The translations under genes were made by a program, and so were the position numbers. From contig NZ_LWQS01000034.1 of the NCBI RefSeq assembly GCF_001650695.1, positions 1 to 64,000 of the forward strand: 64,000 nucleotides of DNA. Direction: 5' to 3'. Shown in pieces: positions 1 through 9,579 of this stretch. Origin of the DNA: Chloroflexus islandicus (GTDB lineage: Bacteria > Chloroflexota > Chloroflexia > Chloroflexales > Chloroflexaceae). A model generated the notes under the pieces. The model did not search any database, was not told where the DNA came from, and worked only from the letters and a program-made list of their open reading frames with translations. Every line of letters starts with the position of its first letter. The stretch's first letter is position 1.

Positions 1-380
1 CTGCGGCAGTCACACTGCCGCACTCCATAACCGGGAAGGGCCACAAAAAGACCCAAATGCCACAACAAAGTTTGTGTCTTTTGCGGCTCTTCGTGGCTAT
101 TCCTCCAGCCAGCTCAATAGGCTGCGCGCTTGCTTTGGACTGCGGCAGTCACACTGCCGCACTCCATACCCGGGAATGGCCACAAAAAGACCCAAATGCC
201 ACAACAAAGTTTGTGTCTTTTGCGGCTCTTCGTGGCTATTCCTCCAGCCAGCTCAATAGGCTGCGCGCTCGCTTTGGACTGCGGCAGTCACACTGCCGCA
301 CTCCATAACCGGGAAGGGCCACAAAAAGACCCAAATGCCACAACAAAGTTTGTGTCTTTTGTGTCTTTTCGTGGCTATTC
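1..380. repeat. 139-bp tandem repeat, about 2.7 copies
   Basis: The same sequence restarts at 1, 140 and 279, giving a period of exactly 139 bp; the third copy breaks down near 360-380. Each copy begins with an inverted repeat (TGCGGCAGT, CAC, ACTGCCGCA) that belongs to a palindrome family also seen near 24.4-24.8 kb and 34.5 kb. The short reading frames here are translations of the repeat and are not called as genes. The array may continue to the left of the window. Confidence 0.9.
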
Positions 381-388
381 CAAGCTAT

Positions 389-2608
389 TCACGAGGCCAG
401 CCGGTGAATGCTAACCACCGCCTTGTAGGCCGGCACCCCCGATCCGGCATCGCGCCGGCGCGCGTCGATCAACACATTGCCTTCCGGCCAATGCACCTGA
501 ATGTTGCCCGGCTTGAGCGGCGCCAATTTGATCCGAGCCTGCATTTCGCCCGCCTCTGACCGCAACACTACCCGCTCGCCCTCACGCAGACCCAGCCGCG
601 CCGCGTCGTCGGGGTTGATCAGTACGTCGTCGCGCGCCGCGCCGTTCAACGGATCGCGCTCAGCATGCACGAGCGAGTTGAACTGCTTGCCGCGCCGGGT
701 TTTGAGCACAAACATCCCCGGCGGCAATTGGGTTTGCGGCGGCGTCAGCGGGGTAAAGTGCGCTTTGCCGTCGGGAGTGGCAAATTGGCCATCACGGCAC
801 AAAATGCGCCCGCCCCATTGCACGTGATCGCCAGCCTTGCGCAGCCGCTGAATGCCGTCGTACTCAGGCACGATCCGGGCAATCTCTTCCCGAATCTGGT
901 AGCCATCGGCAAACCGGATCAGGCGCGCGCGTTCGGGGTAGGCCCGCTCGGCCACCTGCATCAGAATCTCCCACTCGCTGCGCGCTTCGCCGGGAGGCGC
1001 CGTGATGAACGGCGAAAAGATGATTTCGCGTTCGGTGGTGGTTTCGGTGCCGCCGTCGCGCTGCTCGTAGCGAGTAGCTGCCGGCAGCAAGATCACGGTG
1101 TCGGCGGGATCAACCAGCATTTGGCTGGTCAAGACAATATCCTGATGGACACGCAATGCCGGACGGCTCAGCGCCGCGCGGATGTAGTCAGGATCGGGCA
1201 TGGTATCGAGGAAATTGCCCCCCACCGCATAGAATACGTCCAGCGCGCCATCGTAGGCGGCATCGAGCATCTCACCGCAACTGAGACCTTTCCAATCCGG
1301 CACGGCAAAGCCCCACTGCTTGCCCAGCCAGCGCGCTTGCTCGGCATTCACCGGTCTCCCGCCGGGGAAGGCCGTCGCCAAACACCCCATCTCGCCGCCG
1401 CCTTGCACGCCGCTATGGCCGCGGATCGGCATCACGCCACAGTATTCGCGCCCGATAAACCCGCGCGCCAGTGCCAGATTGAGAATGGCTCTGACATTCT
1501 CGACCCCATACTCGTGCTGGGTAATACCCATGCTCCAAATGAAGACCGCACTCTTGGCCTGTGCCAGCACCTCGGCGAGGGCCAGCATCTCGGCGCGGGT
1601 GCTGCCGCTCGCCTGTTCCAACTCTTCCCACGACTGCCCAGCCAACGCGATCTGCACATCGGCAAAGCCGCAGGTATGCGCATCAATAAAGGAACGGTCA
1701 ATCCAGTCGCGCTCGATCAGATGCTTGAGCACGCCGTTGAGAAACGCGATGTCGCCGCCGGTGTGAATCTGGAAGAAGCGGTCGGCGAGGCGCGTGCCGA
1801 ATAGCGCGCTCTCGAACACGCTCGGCACCCAATAACGTTCGAGACCCGGTTCGCGGTAGGGGTTGATGACGAAGATGCGGGTGCCGTGCTGCTTGGCGTA
1901 ATAGAGGTATTTCGTCGTTACTGGCTGATTGTTGGGCGCATCACTGCCGATGAAGAGCAGCACATCGCTGCCGATCCAGTCGCGGTAGCTACAGGTGGAA
2001 GCAGCCACGCCAAGCGCCTGCTTCATCGCAGTCGTGCTAGGAGCGTGGCAGAGACGGGCCGCGTTATCGACATTGTTGGTGCCGAGAAAGCGAGCCACCT
2101 TCTGCGCCACGTAGTAGGTCTCGTTGGTGATACCGCGCGACGTGAGGTACAACGCGATCCGGCGCGGATCGGCGGCGCGCAGGCGGGCGGCAATCTCGTT
2201 CAGCGCCGCATCCCACGAGATCCGGCGAAAGCCGCGCTCGCCGCGCCGGCGGATCATCGGGTAGGGCAGCCGGCCAAGCGCGCGCAAGTCACGCCCGCTC
2301 AGATCGCGCAGCGATGTTACGTCCTCTAGCCGGCGCACATCAAGCGGCGGCATCGTATTGAGACGCAACAGATTCAGCCGCACCGTGCAGAGATGCACGC
2401 CTTTCATGGTAAAATCGCGCAACCCGGCGGTACCCAACGCGCACCCGTCGCAGACACCCTCGTTCAAAATCCGCCATGCCTTGCCGAGACTATCGCGATT
2501 TTCCCACACGGTGCGCGCCATTTCCCAATAATGGTTCGGCTTGACCTGCCCAAGCCCATTGGGTACGAGACTCACCCACGTCGCCGGATTCCAGCCCCGT
2601 CGTTTCAT
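389..2608 (-). CDS. FdhF/YdeP-family molybdopterin oxidoreductase
   Basis: A 739-residue protein of the bis-molybdopterin oxidoreductase superfamily, closest by eye to the FdhF/YdeP group (formate dehydrogenase alpha-like, physiological substrate usually unknown). The N-terminus has Cys residues (CDGCALG, later HLC), followed by the Moco-binding core with [22 protein letters not shown] and [13 protein letters not shown]. The C-terminal molybdopterin dinucleotide-binding domain contains [12 protein letters not shown]. There is no selenocysteine and no twin-arginine signal, so it is probably cytoplasmic. The ATG at 2608 is chosen because GAGGAGG lies just upstream; a longer frame to 2698 lacks such a site. 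It stands alone, but mobA and modABC elsewhere in the window could supply cofactor and metal. Confidence 0.85.
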   Translation of the reverse strand: MKRRGWNPATWVSLVPNGLGQVKPNHYWEMARTVWENRDSLGKAWRILNEGVCDGCALGTAGLRDFTMKGVHLCTVRLNLLRLNTMPPLDVRRLEDVTSLRDLSGRDLRALGRLPYPMIRRRGERGFRRISWDAALNEIAARLRAADPRRIALYLTSRGITNETYYVAQKVARFLGTNNVDNAARLCHAPSTTAMKQALGVAASTCSYRDWIGSDVLLFIGSDAPNNQPVTTKYLYYAKQHGTRIFVINPYREPGLERYWVPSVFESALFGTRLADRFFQIHTGGDIAFLNGVLKHLIERDWIDRSFIDAHTCGFADVQIALAGQSWEELEQASGSTRAEMLALAEVLAQAKSAVFIWSMGITQHEYGVENVRAILNLALARGFIGREYCGVMPIRGHSGVQGGGEMGCLATAFPGGRPVNAEQARWLGKQWGFAVPDWKGLSCGEMLDAAYDGALDVFYAVGGNFLDTMPDPDYIRAALSRPALRVHQDIVLTSQMLVDPADTVILLPAATRYEQRDGGTETTTEREIIFSPFITAPPGEARSEWEILMQVAERAYPERARLIRFADGYQIREEIARIVPEYDGIQRLRKAGDHVQWGGRILCRDGQFATPDGKAHFTPLTPPQTQLPPGMFVLKTRRGKQFNSLVHAERDPLNGAARDDVLINPDDAARLGLREGERVVLRSEAGEMQARIKLAPLKPGNIQVHWPEGNVLIDARRRDAGSGVPAYKAVVSIHRLAS

Positions 2609-2793
2609 GCTGCCTCCTCGCCGGTTGATTCGATTGGGGGATGCTGTTTGTATTGTACCAGCAAATGGGTAAGGCAGGAGTGATTCACGGATGTTCACGG
2701 CCCGCTCCTATGCACCGTCTCGCCGAACGCAATCAGATCCGGTACAATAAAGACTACCGATAACCATCTTCCACCCACGTAAGGCAGGATCAC

Positions 2794-4455
<1,662 letters not shown>

Positions 4456-4507
4456 CCCCCTAGACAAGCCCCCCGATCTTCGTGTAGACTAGGAAAAGGG
4501 AGGTTGT

Positions 4508-5212
4508 ATGCACGTCCAGCCCGAACCGATCTTAGTGATTGCCGCACATGCTGACGATATCGAGTTCGCTGCCGCCGGGACGATTGCCGGTTGGGCAGCG
4601 GCTGGGCATCCTATTACCTACTGTATCGTCACCGATGGGTCGGCTGGCTCCAACGAGCCGGGCATCGATCTGGCGGCATTGGTCGCGCGCCGGCAAGCTG
4701 AACAGCGCGCAGCGGCGGCAGTGCTGGGTGTGCATGATGTGCGCTTCCTCGGTTATCGCGACGGCGTCTTGCAGCCAACCCTCGAGCTGCGGCGCGAGTT
4801 GACCCGCCTGATCCGCGAGGTACGCCCCTTCCGCGTGCTCTGCCAAGACCCGACCTTGGTCTTTGCCGGCAGCACGTACATCAATCATCCCGATCACCGG
4901 GCCGCCGGCGAAGCAGCGATCTACGCCGTCTTCCCCAGCGCCGAAACCCGTCCGATCTTCCCGGAATTGCTCGCCGAAGGCTACGAGCCGCATAAAGTGC
5001 GTGAACTCTATCTGATGTTCCCGCCGGCCCCTGATCTCTACCTCGACATCAGCGATCGGATCGAGCAGAAGATCGAGAGCCTGCTCTGCCATCGCTCGCA
5101 ACTTGGCCCCGAGGTCGCCGATTGGGTGCGCAAGTGGGATGCCGAGAACGGCGCCAAGATCGGCACGGCGTATGCCGAAGCCTTCCGGGTGATGCGTCTG
5201 GTCGATAATTAG
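4508..5212 (+). CDS. PIG-L/LmbE-family deacetylase
   Basis: A 234-residue zinc-dependent N-acetylglucosaminyl deacetylase-like protein. The N-terminal metal motif reads AHADD (residues 13-17; most members have AHPDD), and a second cluster NHPDH lies near residue 125. Family members deacetylate amino-sugar conjugates in lipid, mycothiol/bacillithiol or glycopeptide pathways; the substrate here is unknown. GGAGG lies 5 bases before the ATG. It follows the HEPN gene by about 50 bp and could be read from it or from its own promoter. Confidence 0.85.
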   Translation: MHVQPEPILVIAAHADDIEFAAAGTIAGWAAAGHPITYCIVTDGSAGSNEPGIDLAALVARRQAEQRAAAAVLGVHDVRFLGYRDGVLQPTLELRRELTRLIREVRPFRVLCQDPTLVFAGSTYINHPDHRAAGEAAIYAVFPSAETRPIFPELLAEGYEPHKVRELYLMFPPAPDLYLDISDRIEQKIESLLCHRSQLGPEVADWVRKWDAENGAKIGTAYAEAFRVMRLVDN

Positions 5213-5546
5213 CCCCGCGACACGAACAACTATCGGGAACGGGCAGCCGCTGGCTGCACCCGCATAGTTTGGTGTACGCGCTGGATGGTTGTTTGATAGC
5301 GCCGGCTCGTCCGGCTAGAAAGGCACTCCGTTGGCAGATTGATACCCGTGAGGTGCGCGTGAGTCAGGGCCGCGCGCATCTCGGTCGCGCCGGGTGCTGA
5401 GTCCGGTGCGCAGCCCTGTTCTCCGTGTCCGCGCCAGCGTCGGGGCGCGTGCCTACGATGTGGTCTCCCTTCGATGCCTACTGCGGCGTAGCAGTCGCGC
5501 ACAGCGCGTTGGAGGCCACGGTGGCGGACGTAGTTAGTGAGGTTAT
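5213..5546 (+). other. 334-bp leader/intergenic region with no gene, GC-rich and structured
   Basis: No convincing gene is present; the open frame on the minus strand has no family features. Several inverted repeats are visible, for example GCCGG-CTCGT-CCGGC near 5301-5315, and paired GC-rich tracts between 5355 and 5450. The segment lies directly before the aminotransferase start. It matches no riboswitch class that I recognise. Confidence 0.4.
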
Positions 5547-6986
5547 ATGAGTACCTTGACCAACAATCGCTTACAGGCCCTCAGTGACAATGTCTGGCTG
5601 CACTTCTTCCAGATGGGCCATTTCTCCAGTACCGGCGCGCGACCCACTGTGCTCGTGCGAGGCGAAGGGTCGCGCGTGTGGGATCAAGACGGCAATGAGT
5701 ACATCGACGGTCTCTCCGGTCTGTTCGCAGTCAATGTCGGTTATGGTCGCCGCGAAATTGTTGAGGCGATCAGCGCGCAACTGAACGACATCGCTTACGT
5801 TAGCCCCTTTAGCTTCCCTAGCCTGCCTTTGATTGATCTATCGGCGCGGCTGGCTGCCATCAGCCCGACCGGCCCGCGCTCGCGAGTCTTCCTCACCACC
5901 GGCGGTTCCGATGCGGTTGAGACAGCGCTGAAGATTGCCAAAGCCTACCAGCGCCGGCGCGGCTTTGCCGACCGCAGCAAGATTATTGCCCGGCGGGTCA
6001 GCTACCACGGCACCTCGATGGGTGCGCTCTCGGTCAATGGCGTTACCTCGCTCCGCAACGGCTTCGGCCCGCTCGTGCCGGGAGCGCGTCACGTCCCGCT
6101 CCCCTATCGCTACCGCTGCGATTACTGCGCATTGCACAGCGGTTGCCGCGGCGTTTGCGTCGATGAGGTCGAGCGCCTGATCGAGTTTGAAGGGCCAGAA
6201 ACCATCGCCGCCATCATCATGGAGCCGGTGCAGAATAGCGGCGGCGCGATTGTCTCGCCCCCCGGCTACCTCCAGCACATCCGCCAGATCTGCGATCACT
6301 ACGGGATTGTGATGATTGTCGATGAGGTGATCTGCGGCTTTGGCCGGGTCGGCGATTGGTTTGGCTCAACCGCGATGGGAGTCGCCCCCGACATCATCAC
6401 CACCGCCAAAGCTATGACCAGCGGGTATGCCCCGCTCGGCGCAGCCATTGTGCGCGACACCATCGCCGATGTGTTCATCTCTGACAACGACGCCGACAAG
6501 TTCATGCACGGCATCACCTTTGGCGGGCACGCCGCCAGTTGCGCCGCCGCGCTCGTTAACCTCGACATCATCGAACGCGAACACCTACTTGAGCGCAGCC
6601 GCGAGATGGGTGCATACCTGATGCGTGAACTGGAAGCGGCGGTCGGCGATCACCCCAACGTCGGCGAGGTGCGCGGGATGGGAATGTTTATGGCGGTTGA
6701 GCTGGTGCGCGACCGCGCCACTCGCGAATCGCTGGCCGAAGAGCGGCTGATGGTGTGGCTGAGCGATCAGTTGAAGCAGCGCGGCTTGATCTGCCGGGCC
6801 GACGACCGGCTCGAACCGGTCATCCAACTGGCCCCGCCGTTGATCCTCACCCGCGAAGAGGCCGATCGCTGCGTGCGCATCGTCACCGAGGCGGTGCATG
6901 CACTGGGACGCAAGTTGGGCAGCACACCGGCGATGTTTGCGATCAATCCGCCCGCGGAAACGAAAACCGCCGTGGCCGCCGATTAA
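5547..6986 (+). CDS. class III PLP-dependent aminotransferase
   Basis: A 479-residue fold-type I aminotransferase of class III (omega-amino acid/4-aminobutyrate-like). Visible are the glycine-rich TTGGSDAVETALK segment, MEPVQNSGG, the DEVICGFGR cofactor-binding motif and the Schiff-base Lys at residue 288 in TTAKAMTSG. An insertion with four Cys (CDYCALHSGCRGVC, near 192-205) resembles the Cys-containing loop of some members of this family. The donor amine cannot be told from sequence. The ATG has GAGG a few bases upstream and follows a 334-bp gene-free leader. Confidence 0.88.
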   Translation: MSTLTNNRLQALSDNVWLHFFQMGHFSSTGARPTVLVRGEGSRVWDQDGNEYIDGLSGLFAVNVGYGRREIVEAISAQLNDIAYVSPFSFPSLPLIDLSARLAAISPTGPRSRVFLTTGGSDAVETALKIAKAYQRRRGFADRSKIIARRVSYHGTSMGALSVNGVTSLRNGFGPLVPGARHVPLPYRYRCDYCALHSGCRGVCVDEVERLIEFEGPETIAAIIMEPVQNSGGAIVSPPGYLQHIRQICDHYGIVMIVDEVICGFGRVGDWFGSTAMGVAPDIITTAKAMTSGYAPLGAAIVRDTIADVFISDNDADKFMHGITFGGHAASCAAALVNLDIIEREHLLERSREMGAYLMRELEAAVGDHPNVGEVRGMGMFMAVELVRDRATRESLAEERLMVWLSDQLKQRGLICRADDRLEPVIQLAPPLILTREEADRCVRIVTEAVHALGRKLGSTPAMFAINPPAETKTAVAAD

Positions 6987-7002
6987 ACCCGGATATATTT
7001 CG

Positions 7003-7083
7003 TAGAGACGGACGGCTGTCCGTCTCTATAACCAATTCATTGCCATCGCATCATAGTAGAGACGGACGGCCGTCCGTCTCTAC
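7003..7083. repeat. two copies of a 26-28 bp palindrome
   Basis: Copy 1 (7003-7028) is nearly symmetric around GACGGC/TGTC. Copy 2 (7056-7083) is a perfect 28-bp palindrome with arms GTAGAGACGGACGG/CCGTCCGTCTCTAC. Both lie just after the aminotransferase stop and could act as transcription terminators, though no T-run follows. They belong to the GTAG...CTAC palindrome type found elsewhere in the window. Confidence 0.9.
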
Positions 7084-7248
7084 CATGATTTACTGTAACC
7101 GATCACATCACGTTGCGCCCGTCATCCGCTGCAATGGTTCACCGCAGACGCAGCAGCGGGTGCAGGGGATTGCGCCAACCGGTGCGCGTGACGCAAGGCA
7201 ACAGCCTGATAGGCTAGTGCATTGTGGGTAAAATCACCCCCACAACTA

Positions 7249-7277
7249 TTGCCTTCTCACTATGTGCGTGGTAGACT
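7249..7277 (+). promoter_or_regulatory. promoter of the fluoride riboswitch-mutS unit
   Basis: TTGCCT at 7249-7254 and TAGACT at 7272-7277 are separated by 17 bp, predicting a start near 7284, just before the aptamer. A TTGTGGG...CCCACAA inverted repeat (7222-7245) lies immediately upstream. Assignment is by consensus only. Confidence 0.5.
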
Positions 7278-7288
7278 ATAGGTAGATG

Positions 7289-7344
7289 AAAGGTGATGAG
7301 GCTCACCGTTGCAACTGCCCGCGGGCTGATGGCCTCTACAGAAG
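7289..7344 (+). promoter_or_regulatory. fluoride riboswitch (crcB motif) aptamer
   Basis: The sequence contains the hallmarks of the fluoride aptamer in order: stem 1 GGTGA (7292-7296)/TCACC (7303-7307) enclosing TGAGGC, the AACTGCCC segment (7313-7320), and GGGCTGATGGCCTCTAC (7324-7340). The loop GAGGC (7298-7302) can pair with GCCTC (7332-7336) as the characteristic pseudoknot. The match to the Thermotoga-type aptamer is close throughout. GCCTC is also the first part of the terminator that follows, so ligand-bound aptamer and terminator exclude each other: fluoride should turn expression on. Confidence 0.93.
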
Positions 7345-7365
7345 GTGACTTCTGTAGAGGCTTTT
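7332..7365 (+). terminator. riboswitch expression-platform terminator
   Basis: A perfect 13-bp stem, GCCTCTACAGAAG (7332-7344) with CTTCTGTAGAGGC (7349-7361) and a GTGA loop, is followed by TTTT. It shares 7332-7336 with the fluoride pseudoknot, which is the expected antitermination design. Confidence 0.92.
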
Positions 7366-7389
7366 GTGTTAGAGGCGAGGGAGATGACG

Positions 7390-8916
7390 ATGGCATTTCA
7401 CAGCATTCTGTTCATCGATACCCCCGATGAGGCACCGGCGCCACAATGCTTCGCCGATTTGAACCTCGATCAGGTAGTGGAGGCGATTGCCGCTTCGCAC
7501 AAAGATGCACGGCTGCAACCGTTCTTTCATACGCCGCTGCGTGACGAGGAACTGATCCGCCAGCGGCAAGCGGTGGTGCGCGATCTCGAGCAAGCGCCGG
7601 TCTACGCAGCCATCACCGCCTTCAACGAGCAGATGGCCGCCGTGTACCGCTATCTCGCGCTCAGGCAGACGCTGATCTACGAGCATCACCGGCAAGGGTG
7701 GCTGCTCGAAGCGGCGTTGACCTATTGCACTGCGGTGAGCGAGTTGGCCCGCGCGCTGAGCAAGGCCGAGTTGCATTCCGCCGGTCTGCAAGCGTTTCGC
7801 GACTATCTGTTCGGCTATCTGCAAACGCTGGAGTTTGGCGAACTGAATAACGCCGCGCAACAGGTGCATCAGGCCCTGAAACAGATCAGATTTTGCCTGA
7901 CAATCCGCGGCGATACCTTTATTGTCAAGCCTTATGAAGGCGAACAACCCTATAGCCCGGAAATCACCGCCGTCTTCGCCAAATTCCGCCAAGAAGACAG
8001 TCCGAGCTACCTCTCCAATCTGCGCGAAGCAGCGGGGATGAGCCACATCGAAGCGAAGATCGTCGAGTTTGTTGCGCGCCTCTCGCCAGAGCCGTTTGCC
8101 GCCTTGGCCCAGTTTTGCGCGCAGCACGAACAGTTCATCGACGAGACGATTCGCCGCTTCGATCGCGAAATTCAGTTTTACCTCGCCTACCTTGAGTTTA
8201 TTGCCCGCTTTCGCCAGCAGGGGTTGCTGTTTTGCTATCCGGTGATCAGCCGCAGCGACCGCAATGAAGCGGTGCGCGACGGATTTGATCTGGCGCTGGC
8301 CCATGCGCTCTATGTCCGGCAGACGCCGATTGTGCCCAACGACTACGACCTCAGCGAACCGGAGCGCATACTGGTGGTGTCGGGGCCGAATCAGGGCGGT
8401 AAAACGACCTTTGCCCGCATGGTCGGGCAGTTGCACTATCTCGCTAGTTTGGGGTTGCCAGTGCCGGCTCGCTCGGCCCGCCTGTTTATTCCCGACCAGA
8501 TTTTCACCCATTTTGAACGGAGTGAAGACATTCGTAATCTGCGCGGCAAACTCCAAGACGAGCTAGTGCGCATCCACGAGCTGCTGGCCCAAGCGACCGG
8601 CGAGACGCTACTGATCCTGAACGAAATCTTCAATTCCACCACCGCCGAAGATGCGACCTTTCTGAGCAAAGAGCTGATGGGGCGCATCTTGCAGCGGCAG
8701 GCGTTTGGGGTGTGGGTGACGTTTCTCGATGAACTCTCGCGGCTGAACGAGCAAACGGCCAGTATGGTCAGCCTTGTCGATCCGGCCAACCCGGCCCAAC
8801 GCACCTTCAAAGTGGTGCGCCAAGCGGCTGATGGCTGGGCCTATGCGTTGGCGGTGGCCCATAAGTACCGGTTGACCTACCAGCAGATCAGAGAGCGGAT
8901 GGGGGCTAGGGTATGA
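7390..8916 (+). CDS. MutS-family ATPase under fluoride riboswitch
   Basis: A 508-residue protein with the MutS lever/clamp helices and C-terminal ABC-type ATPase, but no N-terminal mismatch-recognition domain. Walker A is GPNQGGKT (332-339); ETLLILNEIFNSTTAEDA supplies Walker B and the following loop. Family members bind DNA or act as ATP-driven clamps; the actual role is unknown. The ATG at 7390 is chosen because GAGGGAG lies 6 bases upstream; frames that open at 7345 start inside the terminator and cannot be right. mutS-like genes are among the known gene classes found downstream of fluoride riboswitches. A second MutS-like gene follows after a repeat block. Confidence 0.85.
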   Translation: MAFHSILFIDTPDEAPAPQCFADLNLDQVVEAIAASHKDARLQPFFHTPLRDEELIRQRQAVVRDLEQAPVYAAITAFNEQMAAVYRYLALRQTLIYEHHRQGWLLEAALTYCTAVSELARALSKAELHSAGLQAFRDYLFGYLQTLEFGELNNAAQQVHQALKQIRFCLTIRGDTFIVKPYEGEQPYSPEITAVFAKFRQEDSPSYLSNLREAAGMSHIEAKIVEFVARLSPEPFAALAQFCAQHEQFIDETIRRFDREIQFYLAYLEFIARFRQQGLLFCYPVISRSDRNEAVRDGFDLALAHALYVRQTPIVPNDYDLSEPERILVVSGPNQGGKTTFARMVGQLHYLASLGLPVPARSARLFIPDQIFTHFERSEDIRNLRGKLQDELVRIHELLAQATGETLLILNEIFNSTTAEDATFLSKELMGRILQRQAFGVWVTFLDELSRLNEQTASMVSLVDPANPAQRTFKVVRQAADGWAYALAVAHKYRLTYQQIRERMGARV

Positions 8917-9579
8917 GGAAAAATGGGATTGCGGTGAGGGCGACACATGCCATTGCGAGCCGAGCGGAGCGAGGCGAAGCAATCTCCCGCTCCCCGCCTT
9001 GTCATTGCGAGCCGAGCGGAGCGAGGCGAAGCAATCTCCTGCAAGCACGGGAGCTATCCGCTCAGGCATCCATTGCGCTGAAGCGGGAGATTGCTTCGGT
9101 CGGGCGGCGCCAGCGCTGCTGGACGCCGCCGCTCCCTCGCAATGACAGAGGACCCTTGTCATTGCGAGCCGAGCGGAGCGAGGCGAAGCAATCTCCTGCA
9201 AGCACGGGAGCTATCCGCTCAGGCATCCATTGCGCTGAAGCGGGAGATTGCTTCGGTCGGGCGGCGCCAGCGCTGCTGGACGCCGCCGCTCCCTCGCAAT
9301 GACAGAGGACCCTTGTCCTTGCGAGCCGCCGCAGGCGGCGAAGCAATCTCCTGCTCCCCGCCTTGTCATTGCGAGCCGAGCGGAGCGAGGCGAAGCAATC
9401 TCCTCCTTCAGCGGAGAGATGCCTCCACGCCATTGGGTTGCGCCTCAGCGGGAGATTGCTTCGGGGGCGAGACGCACAGCATCGCTGTGCGCTACTGCCC
9501 CTCGCAATGAAGCGTTAAGCCGCGCACTTGCGGGGAAAAGTCGAGCAAAGCAGGCCATGACCTAATAGGACGCACACCT
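8917..9579. repeat. dispersed ATTGCGAG...GCAATCTC repeats with 157-bp tandem copies
   Basis: This gene-free block is filled with the repeat whose arms read TCATTGCGAG and GAAGCAATCTC. Two units starting at 9001 and 9158 are virtually identical (period 157 bp), and a diverged third starts at 9315. Many arms are complementary, so transcripts would fold strongly. Related copies lie at about 18165-18320 and 35387-36172. It separates two paralogous MutS-like genes. Short frames here are repeat translations. Confidence 0.9.

Noticed and set aside
1-380. CRISPR array
   Set aside because: The unit is 139 bp with nearly identical content throughout, without short repeats and unique spacers, and no cas genes are present.
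7345-7389. GTG at 7345 as start of the first MutS-like protein
   Set aside because: It lies in the loop of the riboswitch terminator; ATG 7390 has a proper ribosome site.
8913-9565. Several open frames of 100-140 codons on both strands
   Set aside because: They are translations of the ATTGCGAG/GCAATCTC repeats, with recurring peptide blocks and no family features.
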